Source: Bacteroidales bacterium
GTDB taxonomy: Bacteria; Bacteroidota; Bacteroidia; Bacteroidales; UBA932
DNA length: 64,000 nucleotides
Direction of reading: 5' to 3'
Assembly: GCA_017430365.1 (NCBI GenBank)
Contig: JAFRNC010000009.1
Location: 97,804 to 161,803, forward strand
Both the position numbers and the translations under genes were made by a program. Below are positions 1 through 7,435 of the stretch, piece after piece. Numbering within the stretch: position 1 is the stretch's first letter; each line of letters opens with the position of its first letter. Below the pieces are notes generated by a model. The model searched no databases, was not told where the DNA came from, and saw nothing but the letters and a program-made list of their open reading frames with translations.

Positions 1-1
1 G

Positions 2-418
2 AATTCCGACGCATCCCCTCTCTGGAAGAAACTGGAATACCGCCGCAAGACAGGGCAGGATTATTCCGACTATCTGCACAGGCTTGAAAAAGCGGAACTC
101 TGCCCCCGGAGTTTCATCGAGGATTCAGGAGCGGCTGATTCCATCCCTTCGACGTTTGAGGGGAGCCATTGCGACAATGCCCGATATGCCTCCGTATTGG
201 AATATCTGGCGATAGGTGAACACCTTCGCTGGATGGCTTCGCACGAGATGGAGGGTTACCGTTACGCTCCGTCCAAGCGGGAAGACTTGAAAATCCATCC
301 TGCCATGCTTGAGTATGGCCGGCTGTCCGATTCCACACGCCATTTCGACTGGATCGTAGTCAAGACGACCCTGCAGTTGCTGCACGGGGAGAGGCTCAAG
401 GCAAAAACCGGATCATGA
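2..418 (+). CDS. RyR-domain protein, 5' end cut by window edge
   Basis: The frame is open from the left edge to TGA at 416-418, so only the C-terminal 138 residues are visible. They contain EHLRWMASHEMEGYRYAP, then HPAMLEY and a closing HFDW segment. This is the pattern of the RyR (ryanodine-receptor) repeat found in bacteria: E-H-x-R-W, a G-Y/W-x-Y turn, H-P-x-x-x-x-Y, then Y/F-D. Bacterial RyR domains are proposed ligand sensors in predicted conflict and signalling systems; no enzyme activity is evident. The next gene starts inside the stop codon (ATGA), so the two are translationally coupled. The N-terminal part lies outside the window and may carry another domain. The family call is from motif pattern only. 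Confidence 0.6.
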   Translation, partial: NSDASPLWKKLEYRRKTGQDYSDYLHRLEKAELCPRSFIEDSGAADSIPSTFEGSHCDNARYASVLEYLAIGEHLRWMASHEMEGYRYAPSKREDLKIHPAMLEYGRLSDSTRHFDWIVVKTTLQLLHGERLKAKTGS

Positions 419-855
419 TCATTTCCCTGACATATGACGAAATCAGCCGGCTGATCCGCGAGCGGAGCGGCCGGGAGATAGGCATCGGCTACAAGGATGC
501 CGATACGCTTACGTTATCGTTCGAGGCGTCTATACCCATACCGATAATCTCGAATCCGCTGACCCGCAGGATGACTGCCGACATCCGCGTGGAAGAGTTC
601 GCACCGCCCCGCGCCGTGCTTCAGGTCGATGCGGGGAAAGCCGGCAACATGGCCCTGGATTTCGCTTCGCGTATGATTATGGAGCGTCTTCCGGCCGGGC
701 TCGTGGAGAGCATCTCCGGAGGCCGTATCGAGATGGATCTCAATGCAGTCCCCCGCCTGGAGTCCCTTTTCAAAAGGATTGAGGTCAAAAGCCTTACTTT
801 TTACGGCAGTTCGCTCAGCCTCGAGGCGGAGATAAAATCAGGTTTCCAGCAGTGA
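415..855 (+). CDS. Unrecognised 146-residue protein of the RyR/CHAT operon
   Basis: I do not recognise this family. There is no signal peptide, membrane segment or cysteine. The protein looks like a soluble cytoplasmic alpha/beta domain with several amphipathic strands and one central helix (about residues 78-95). It starts with ATG in an ATGA overlap with the upstream RyR gene, and its own stop overlaps the next start (GTGA). This coupling on both sides to RyR-domain genes suggests a subunit or adaptor made in fixed proportion to them. That role is inferred from position alone. Confidence 0.6.
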   Translation: MIISLTYDEISRLIRERSGREIGIGYKDADTLTLSFEASIPIPIISNPLTRRMTADIRVEEFAPPRAVLQVDAGKAGNMALDFASRMIMERLPAGLVESISGGRIEMDLNAVPRLESLFKRIEVKSLTFYGSSLSLEAEIKSGFQQ

Positions 856-2423
856 AAATCATTACAGTCGGCCGGCATCCCCTTCTGGAGGATTTGAAAC
901 GTCAGTACGACAGGGCCCGTGCCGGCGTGGAGTCTTTCGATTCGTTTTCATTCCTGCCGGAGAACATATCCTGTGACGAAATAGTGATCCTGACCTCTCC
1001 CGACTCACCGGATGCGGCGGTTGGGGATATGACTGCGCTTTCGGGGCTGAAAGCGCTGGCCTCGCGTGTGAAGCCATCTCCCGACCGGACAGTGGTGCAC
1101 CTGCTCCTTCAAAGCCAGGTTACCATGAGGATGCTACAGATGACCGGATTCTCTCCCGAGGTGGAGGCCGTGTTCGAGGTGTGGCCGTTTACCATGGAGG
1201 AGGCCTGGGCAAGGAAACTCCTGGTCCGCTTCCCGGGACTGGATCCGTCCCCATGGCCACCCCTGGACAGGGTCCCAATAGGTCCCGGTTCCCGCCGCAA
1301 GGTCCATCTCGTCATTTCCGGATTCGACGCGCAGGCCGAAGCTGTGGCCTTCCAGGCAGCCTTGTCGGCCCATTATCCGAATTACCGGCCGTCCGACAAA
1401 GTTCCTTTGAGGACGCGGATCACCGTTATCGACGAGGATGTCCGTTCCAGGCGCGACGCGTTCATTTCCCGCTATCAGCAACTGTTCGACAATTCATATT
1501 ACAGGACCATAATACCTGCCGACGGCAGCTCGGAGTTCCACCGTCCGGTTTACAGCGGGCAGCGTAAGGATTTCGTGGATGTGGAGTGGGAGTTCGTGGA
1601 GGGCCGCACCGACCATCCCGTCATAAGGAAAAAGATATCCGGATGGGCCGTCGATCCGGACCGTATTTTGACGCTGCTTTTTTCCGGAGGAAACGATACC
1701 TCCAATCTCGACCGCGCCCTTTCCCTGCCTGAAGAGGTCTATTCCAATTCAATCCCGGTCTTTGTCAGGACGCTGGGTGCCGGTTGGGCTGAAGCGCTCG
1801 GGCGCAATCCCAGATACGCCTCGGTCCATACATTCGGAATGCCTTTCAGTGGATATGACGTGTCGCTTCCGCTGGTTCGGATGGCACGCATGCTGAATTA
1901 TTTCTACTCATGCAGTCTGGCTGGAGAGGGGGTTCCCACATCGATTCCCAGGGACCGTGTCTCGCGTGCATGGCGTGAGGTGTCATCTTTCAGGATGAGG
2001 CTTTCCAATGTTTTCAACGTGATGAGCTTCTCCTCCAAGATGCGTTCGCTGGGGCATGAGAATGACAGGATCGACAGGTTTTACGCCCTTACCCGAGAAG
2101 AGGTCGTCTCACTTTCGGAGACCGAGCACAACCGGTGGAGCGTAGAAAGGCTTCTCATGGGAAGCCGTCCCTGCACCGATGCCGAAAAGGAGGAGATACG
2201 GGCCTCCATCGCAGCCGTCATATCTGCAAGGAAAGCAGGAGAGGCTCTCCCGGAAGACCTCAAGCGGACCTATAAGCAGCGTAACGTACACTTCGATCTC
2301 TGCTCCTATGATGAACTTGAGGCCGATGCCACCGGCCGCGACGTGCGGGAGTACGACTACGACCTCACGGCCGCGATCCCGTTGATAATGAAGTGTTATT
2401 TCGACGAGTACGGAAATGGCTGA
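852..2423 (+). CDS. Probable Rossmann (RCK/TrkA-like) protein with C-terminal RyR domain
   Basis: The protein has 523 residues and a GTG start overlapping the previous stop (GTGA). The C-terminus carries a clear RyR domain: EHNRW at residues 425-429, then RNVHFDLCSYDEL and EYDYD. The middle has two stretches that read like nucleotide-binding Rossmann folds of the RCK/TrkA-N kind. One is KVHLVISGFDAQAEAVA followed by RTRITVID; the other is LFSGGNDTSNLDRAL followed by IPVFVRTL. No signal peptide or membrane segment is visible, so it is predicted cytoplasmic. An architecture with nucleotide-binding folds plus RyR suggests a sensor that binds a nucleotide or NAD-derived ligand; this is inference. 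The RyR call is firm by motif; the Rossmann call is softer. Confidence 0.65.
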   Translation: MKIITVGRHPLLEDLKRQYDRARAGVESFDSFSFLPENISCDEIVILTSPDSPDAAVGDMTALSGLKALASRVKPSPDRTVVHLLLQSQVTMRMLQMTGFSPEVEAVFEVWPFTMEEAWARKLLVRFPGLDPSPWPPLDRVPIGPGSRRKVHLVISGFDAQAEAVAFQAALSAHYPNYRPSDKVPLRTRITVIDEDVRSRRDAFISRYQQLFDNSYYRTIIPADGSSEFHRPVYSGQRKDFVDVEWEFVEGRTDHPVIRKKISGWAVDPDRILTLLFSGGNDTSNLDRALSLPEEVYSNSIPVFVRTLGAGWAEALGRNPRYASVHTFGMPFSGYDVSLPLVRMARMLNYFYSCSLAGEGVPTSIPRDRVSRAWREVSSFRMRLSNVFNVMSFSSKMRSLGHENDRIDRFYALTREEVVSLSETEHNRWSVERLLMGSRPCTDAEKEEIRASIAAVISARKAGEALPEDLKRTYKQRNVHFDLCSYDELEADATGRDVREYDYDLTAAIPLIMKCYFDEYGNG

Positions 2424-3741
2424 AAACTCCTGCTACACCCTGCGTTTCCTGCACTCCGACAGGATGCACGGCGCCGGCGAGCGTGTAATGGCCTCGTCGG
2501 CAGACATCCATGTCGGCCAGCGGCAGGACTGCGAGGTGAGGCTGGAGAATCCCACCGGGTTTGCTGATGAGCTGATAGCTGTTATAAGGCCTTGCGGGGT
2601 TGTCCCCGGCTGGCAGATAGTCGCGGTTTCCGCTTTCATCCCCCTGCTTGTCAACGGCGCCCCCGTCGATGTGGTACATTATCTGTCTGACGGCGACCGC
2701 ATCGGATTCGAGGGTCTGGGCCAGGAGCTCCTGTTCCATATATGCAAGGAGGATTCCCTCCATGCCGGGGAGAGTGTCAGGATGATGCCGCCTCCTTCAT
2801 TCCGCGTGGCGCTTGCTTTCCTGATAGCTGTACCGCTGATCCTTTTCGGGATCCTGGGAGGAGTGCTGATACGGTCCAACCGGGCCGAGAAACGGCTTTC
2901 CGCCCTGTTGGAGCAGGCTGCAGGCTCTGTCTGGAAGGTGTCAGTCGATTCGGTATACTATGTCATGCATACCCCTTCCGGAGAGACAAGACTACGGGCA
3001 TGTTCCTACATTGGAGAAGAGGGACAGGCCCCTTCAGGTACCGCTTTCATAACCGTGGATTCAACCGTATTGACGGCCAGGCACTGCATAGAGCCCTGGA
3101 TAAACGACATATCTGTCTTCGAAACCGATCCTGACAGTATAGTGTCTCTACCTTCACGGTGGGCACTCGAAGCGGAGACTTGGAACCAGCTGCATGCAGG
3201 TGATACAAGTTTCAGTGTCGTAGGACGCTGCACCCTGAGCCGGGGAGAAGGCTCGGCTGAAGAGTCCCTGGCGACTTTCCTTTCCTCGGATTTCCGTTAC
3301 GATCCCTCGCGCGACGACATAGTTGAGTTCGGCGATTTCAACCGTGAGTATTACTGGCGGAGCCTGATGCAGAGGCATGGGCGGTCCGACATGATGCTGG
3401 GTGACATCGCTTCGGTCAGGGGACCCGTGCCCGGAACACTTGTCCTGGTTCCTTCCGATGAGCTTCCGGGGCTCCTTAAGCCCAGGACCGGCCTCTATTT
3501 CATGGGTTATCCGGCCTATCAGGTTTCAGGTTTCGAGCAGACGGAAGGGACGGTGCGCAGACAGTATTCCGAAGGGGAGATGATCGCCCATGACGGGCGG
3601 CTTACACACGGCTATTCCGGAGGCCCCGCCCTGGTCCTGCGCGATGGCGGGCTGTGTGTCGCAGGGATCATTTCCGTGATTGACGGCGCGGGCGGCGAGC
3701 GGATGTATTCGGTACCGGTTTCAGAAGCGGGAGGAAGATAA
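2416..3741 (+). CDS. FHA-like, single-TM, trypsin-like serine protease
   Basis: 441 residues in three parts. Residues 5-112 resemble a forkhead-associated fold: VGQRQDCEVRL, then VNGAPV and LSDGDRIGFEG, the usual NG/GD-x-I strands. The phosphopeptide-contacting Arg (VGR) and the Ser/His of the S-x-x-H loop are missing, so phospho-binding is doubtful. Residues 131-152 form one hydrophobic membrane segment. Residues 205-435 are a chymotrypsin-fold protease with His223 (LTARHC), probable Asp330 (LGDIA) and Ser401 (GYSGGP), so the triad looks intact. There is no PDZ domain, so it is not HtrA. The likely topology is FHA inside and protease outside. It overlaps the upstream RyR gene by 8 bases and the pseudokinase by one base (TAATG). 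Confidence 0.75.
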   Translation: MAENSCYTLRFLHSDRMHGAGERVMASSADIHVGQRQDCEVRLENPTGFADELIAVIRPCGVVPGWQIVAVSAFIPLLVNGAPVDVVHYLSDGDRIGFEGLGQELLFHICKEDSLHAGESVRMMPPPSFRVALAFLIAVPLILFGILGGVLIRSNRAEKRLSALLEQAAGSVWKVSVDSVYYVMHTPSGETRLRACSYIGEEGQAPSGTAFITVDSTVLTARHCIEPWINDISVFETDPDSIVSLPSRWALEAETWNQLHAGDTSFSVVGRCTLSRGEGSAEESLATFLSSDFRYDPSRDDIVEFGDFNREYYWRSLMQRHGRSDMMLGDIASVRGPVPGTLVLVPSDELPGLLKPRTGLYFMGYPAYQVSGFEQTEGTVRRQYSEGEMIAHDGRLTHGYSGGPALVLRDGGLCVAGIISVIDGAGGERMYSVPVSEAGGR

Positions 3742-4562
3742 TGGAAAGATACAGCAGAATAGCGTTGATAGGCCGTGGCCGTGACAATGAAGTCTGGTCG
3801 GCGATAGACCGTGATTCGGGTGGGGTGGTCGCCCTGAAGATATTCTCCTGTGATGACGCCTCCCGTGCCCGAAAGCTGTTCGAGGCCTGTTCGGGATTCG
3901 AAAATCCCTGCCTTTTGCGTCCGCTGCGGCATTTCGTCGACGAAGGCCGTCCGGTACTGGTCCTGCCTCTGTGTACCGGACGCTCTGTGGACGGTCTGGC
4001 CGGCTATCTTTCAGAGTCATCGCTCTGGCGGCTGCTCAGAGATGTTTCCGGCGCACTTGCCGCAATCCATGCGGGAGGGGCGGCCCATCTCGAAGTCAAT
4101 CCTTCCCACATAATGCTCTCCGGTGACGGCAGGTTCATGCTGTCCGGTTTCGGGAGATGCGGTACATCTCCGTCAGGCTATATGTTCGATGCACCTGAAC
4201 AGGCGGCGGGCAAGGGGTCGGCCGAAAGCGACATATGGTCGCTCGGCGCCGCCGCATTCAACCTGATGCTTGGTACATATCCCTTCAACGGCATGGGCGG
4301 CCGTACCCAGCGGCCTGATTCGCCGCTTCCTTTCATGCGGCAGTCACTTCCCGAACTGAGCGGAACCGTATGCCGCTGCCTTTCCTTCGATCCGGCATCG
4401 CGACTTACCGCATCCGGATTGTCGTCCGTTTCCGAAAGGAATCTGGAACGTCTGCTTTCATCCAGGCCTTCGCGCCCCCTCAGGGAGAACTCCGCCGCAA
4501 AGCCCGCCACGTTCATGGCGGGTGATTACTGGCCGGATCCCATGATACCTTCGCAGCAATGA
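3741..4562 (+). CDS. Protein kinase-fold pseudokinase
   Basis: 273 residues with a bacterial Ser/Thr kinase layout: a glycine-rich loop (IGRGRDNEVW), the ATP-anchoring lysine K33 (VALKIF), an APE motif (151-153) and the structural DIWSLG motif (D164). The catalytic loop, normally HRDLKPxN, reads HLEVNPSH, so the catalytic Asp is Glu118, the Lys is Asn120 and the metal-binding Asn is His123. The DFG motif reads GFG (136-138), losing the magnesium Asp. These substitutions argue for a catalytically dead scaffold or ligand-sensing fold. About 30 residues follow the kinase lobe and end in a Pro-rich tail. No membrane segment is seen. It lies between the FHA-protease and an exported protein and overlaps both neighbours. 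An atypical residual activity cannot be excluded. Confidence 0.8.
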   Translation: MERYSRIALIGRGRDNEVWSAIDRDSGGVVALKIFSCDDASRARKLFEACSGFENPCLLRPLRHFVDEGRPVLVLPLCTGRSVDGLAGYLSESSLWRLLRDVSGALAAIHAGGAAHLEVNPSHIMLSGDGRFMLSGFGRCGTSPSGYMFDAPEQAAGKGSAESDIWSLGAAAFNLMLGTYPFNGMGGRTQRPDSPLPFMRQSLPELSGTVCRCLSFDPASRLTASGLSSVSERNLERLLSSRPSRPLRENSAAKPATFMAGDYWPDPMIPSQQ

Positions 4563-5191
4563 AAAGAACCGCGGTGACGCTTGCCATGATCCTGCTGCCC
4601 CTGCTGCTGTCCGCGCAGGGCATCGGTGACCGTGAACTGCGACGGCTCGTCGAAGACGTAAGGTTGCTGCGCAGCGCAGACGAGTCAGTCTATGAAGATG
4701 TCTTCCGCCGCATGGAGGCCGACCTCAGCTGGACTCCGATGAACGAGACGGGCCCGCTGCAATCTTCCGAATGTCCTCCTTCCGAGAGAATAGGACGATT
4801 CAAGCTCAACAGGATTCTTTCCAGGGCTGATGCAGGGAGGAAATATGTCTCCGCGCACGGGAACATGCTCAACGGCGAGGATGCCAGATACAACTATTCC
4901 CTGTATGAGCGTTCGGTCAGGGGAAACTCGGAGGTGACCTACCGCTTCAAAGGACGGGAAGGAAGCCAGACCTTCGTCCTGGTCCCTTTCGAATCCGGCA
5001 ATGCCTTGTCGGCCGTACTGGAAGCTGAAGGAATGGAGCCCGTTCCTTTCGTTGCTGACGGAGACCTGCTCGTAGCGGAATTCTCCTCAAGTGAACTGAG
5101 CCGTGACAGGGTGCTGTCCATAACCGTCACCAACAGCTCCGCCGCGGGTCTCTCTTTTGTTTTGCTCAACCACAATGCGGGCAGGAGATGA
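4559..5191 (+). CDS. Unrecognised exported 210-residue protein
   Basis: I do not recognise this family. It begins with a clear signal peptide (residues 1-20, MKRTAVTL then a Leu-rich core ending SAQG). The mature part starts with a charged helical stretch (about 22-50) and continues as a probable beta-rich domain of about 150 residues. There is no lipobox, and the only cysteine is within SSECPP. It is predicted periplasmic. The ATG lies in the stop of the pseudokinase gene (ATGA), and its stop overlaps the start of the CHAT gene (ATGA). Placed directly before the exported CHAT protein, it could be a partner, substrate or inhibitor of that protease; this is positional inference. Confidence 0.55.
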   Translation: MKRTAVTLAMILLPLLLSAQGIGDRELRRLVEDVRLLRSADESVYEDVFRRMEADLSWTPMNETGPLQSSECPPSERIGRFKLNRILSRADAGRKYVSAHGNMLNGEDARYNYSLYERSVRGNSEVTYRFKGREGSQTFVLVPFESGNALSAVLEAEGMEPVPFVADGDLLVAEFSSSELSRDRVLSITVTNSSAAGLSFVLLNHNAGRR

Positions 5192-7428
5192 AAATGCTGT
5201 GCTTATATCCGACTGTTATCCTGCTGACCGCTTTCCTGTTCTTCCAGGCAGGGTCCGGCCCTGATGCGGATGCTGAATTCAGACAGCATCTCAGGGCCGT
5301 AGTCAGCGAAGGCAACCGCCAGTACGACCGCGGTTCGCGTCCAGGCATAATGAGGATGGCGGATTCCCTGGCAATGCTCCTGGATGGGCGGAGCCGTGCC
5401 GGAATGCTGGATCCGTCAGACTCCCTGGAGTTTACCGCGGATCTGAAGAAACTCCTTGCCGACTGGCATTATGAGAACAGCTACGACGTACCGGCATCTG
5501 CCGATTCTGCGGAAGCCCTATTCAAGGAAGCGCTTCATATCTACGACTCCAACGGATTTTTTTCAGGGCACCTGCAATATGCTCCTGTCATACACCGCGA
5601 GCTGGCTCAGCTCTACTACAAGGAGGGCGACTATTCCTCTGCCCTTGGGCACACCGCCGCCGCCCTTGAACTGTACAGCCGGGCTTTCCAGAACGGGGAA
5701 TTCGGGCCGTCCGATCCGGAATACAACACCTATCTCGACCTTTCCGCCCAGATGGCTTTCTGCCGCGCGCGTATGGGGGACCATACAGCCGCGCTGGCGC
5801 TGATTGATACCGTGCTGGGCTCCTATCCTTCAAAGGGAGACAACTATTATGAAACCTTGCGCAAAAAAGGCAAGATATTGATGCTTTCCGGCAATCCGGC
5901 CATTCGGGACGAAGCCGTCCGCTGCTACAGGGATTATTTCCTCTGGCAGAAGGAAAGGGTCTCCGGCTTGCTCTCCGGTATGGATGCGGAGGACCGGGAA
6001 CTGTACTGGATGCGCATGCGTCCCTTCATGGCGGACTGCTATCAGACCGAAGATTCGGATCCGGCCTTTCTCTTCGATGTGACCCTTTTCTGCAAAGGGC
6101 TGCTGCTCCAGCTTGGCAGGCTCGCCGGGTCCGGTCCTGCCGGAGATTCGGCTGTCAGCACTCTTCGATACTCCTGGAAGGATATACGGAGACGCCTCGG
6201 CAAGGAGGCCTGTGCCATCGAATTCGTTCAGTACGAAGCGGGCGGAGAGACGCGCATGGGGGCGCTTCTGCTTCGCGGTGACGGCTCCCCCCGCTGGGTG
6301 GGGATGACCGCTCCGGAAGAGTTCCTGGCGTCCGGAACGGGAGGCATCACGAACAGGGATCGCATTTTCTCAGCCGATCCGCGCTTGAAAAACGAACTCT
6401 ACGGCAGCGGTGAAACGGCCTCAATGCTTTGGAACGACTCCCTGCTGCGTGAGATAGGGGATTGTCGGAAAATCTATTTCGCGCCTGACGGGTTCCTCCA
6501 CCAGATTGCCATGGAATATATCCTGCCTGAGCAGTTGCAGGGCCGTAGTTTATACAGGCTTACATCCACGCGGCGCCTGATGGAGGACGGTACTGTCAGG
6601 ACCGGTTCAGCACTCGTGATCGGTGGTGTCCTGTATGAGGGAGAGGGTGAGAAATCCGGCTCCGTAACGACATTCGAAAACGATACGGCGGCTTTCCGCC
6701 ATATGCGCGACAGTTACGCCCGCTTCACCTATCTGCCCGGAACCCGGTCCGAATGCGATTCGGTCATGGCGGGACGCCACTCTGACGCGGATACCCTGCT
6801 TATGGGGAATTCCGCATCCGAAGAGGCTTTCCGCTCGCTTTGCGGAAAGTATCATCTTCTGTCCCTGGCCACTCACGGATGGTTCAGGGCGGCTGAAGTC
6901 CCTCAGGGGACTGACCTGAGGCCATGTCTTTCCGACGGTTCGCTCTCGCAGAGCGTCCTTGCCCTGGCCGGGGCGGGCCGCAACATCAGGGACGGCTCCT
7001 TCGACATCTCCCGCCTCGACGGACTCCTTTCCGCGCAGGAACTCTCGCAATGTGACATGTCGCAGGTGGACCTTGCCATCCTTTCTGCATGCCAGACAGG
7101 ACTTGGATACGTGACAGCCGACGGGGTGTACGGCATCCAGCGCGGGCTCAAGAATGCCGGCGTAGGTGCGATTATGGTCAGCCTGTGGAATGTGGACGAC
7201 CGTGCATCTTCAAGGATGGTTGCCATGTTCCACCGCAACCTGGCCTCCGGAATGAAACCCGGCGAAGCTTTCAGGTCTGCCCGCAACGAACTTGCAGCCT
7301 CAGCGGCGGTGTCTTCCAGAGTGACTTTCAACGCCGGGAGGCTTGCCGGGGAATTGGAACCTGTGCGGGAGGATTATGGCGAGCCGAGGTTCTGCGACGC
7401 TTTTGTATTGATTGATGTAATAGAATGA
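5188..7428 (+). CDS. Exported TPR-CHAT cysteine protease
   Basis: 746 residues. The N-terminus is hydrophobic (about 4-21) and reads as a signal peptide or anchor. Residues about 90-270 hold TPR-like helices such as HRELAQLYYKEGDYSSALGH. Residues about 500-746 form a CHAT domain, the caspase-HetF-associated peptidase of clan CD. It has the catalytic His563 in SLATHGW and Cys635 in ILSACQTGLG, followed by the usual GVGAIMVSLWNVDD segment. Both catalytic residues are present. CHAT proteases cleave specific partner proteins, as in the Craspase effector and bacterial gasdermin systems; the target here is unknown. Export would be unusual, since the characterised bacterial CHAT effectors act in the cytoplasm. 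The start overlaps the previous stop by ATGA. Confidence 0.85.
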   Translation: MKMLCLYPTVILLTAFLFFQAGSGPDADAEFRQHLRAVVSEGNRQYDRGSRPGIMRMADSLAMLLDGRSRAGMLDPSDSLEFTADLKKLLADWHYENSYDVPASADSAEALFKEALHIYDSNGFFSGHLQYAPVIHRELAQLYYKEGDYSSALGHTAAALELYSRAFQNGEFGPSDPEYNTYLDLSAQMAFCRARMGDHTAALALIDTVLGSYPSKGDNYYETLRKKGKILMLSGNPAIRDEAVRCYRDYFLWQKERVSGLLSGMDAEDRELYWMRMRPFMADCYQTEDSDPAFLFDVTLFCKGLLLQLGRLAGSGPAGDSAVSTLRYSWKDIRRRLGKEACAIEFVQYEAGGETRMGALLLRGDGSPRWVGMTAPEEFLASGTGGITNRDRIFSADPRLKNELYGSGETASMLWNDSLLREIGDCRKIYFAPDGFLHQIAMEYILPEQLQGRSLYRLTSTRRLMEDGTVRTGSALVIGGVLYEGEGEKSGSVTTFENDTAAFRHMRDSYARFTYLPGTRSECDSVMAGRHSDADTLLMGNSASEEAFRSLCGKYHLLSLATHGWFRAAEVPQGTDLRPCLSDGSLSQSVLALAGAGRNIRDGSFDISRLDGLLSAQELSQCDMSQVDLAILSACQTGLGYVTADGVYGIQRGLKNAGVGAIMVSLWNVDDRASSRMVAMFHRNLASGMKPGEAFRSARNELAASAAVSSRVTFNAGRLAGELEPVREDYGEPRFCDAFVLIDVIE

Positions 7429-7435
7429 AACAGAT

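Noticed and set aside
2416..3741. An HtrA/DegP protease
   Set aside because: There is no PDZ domain, and the N-terminus is FHA-like with a single membrane helix.
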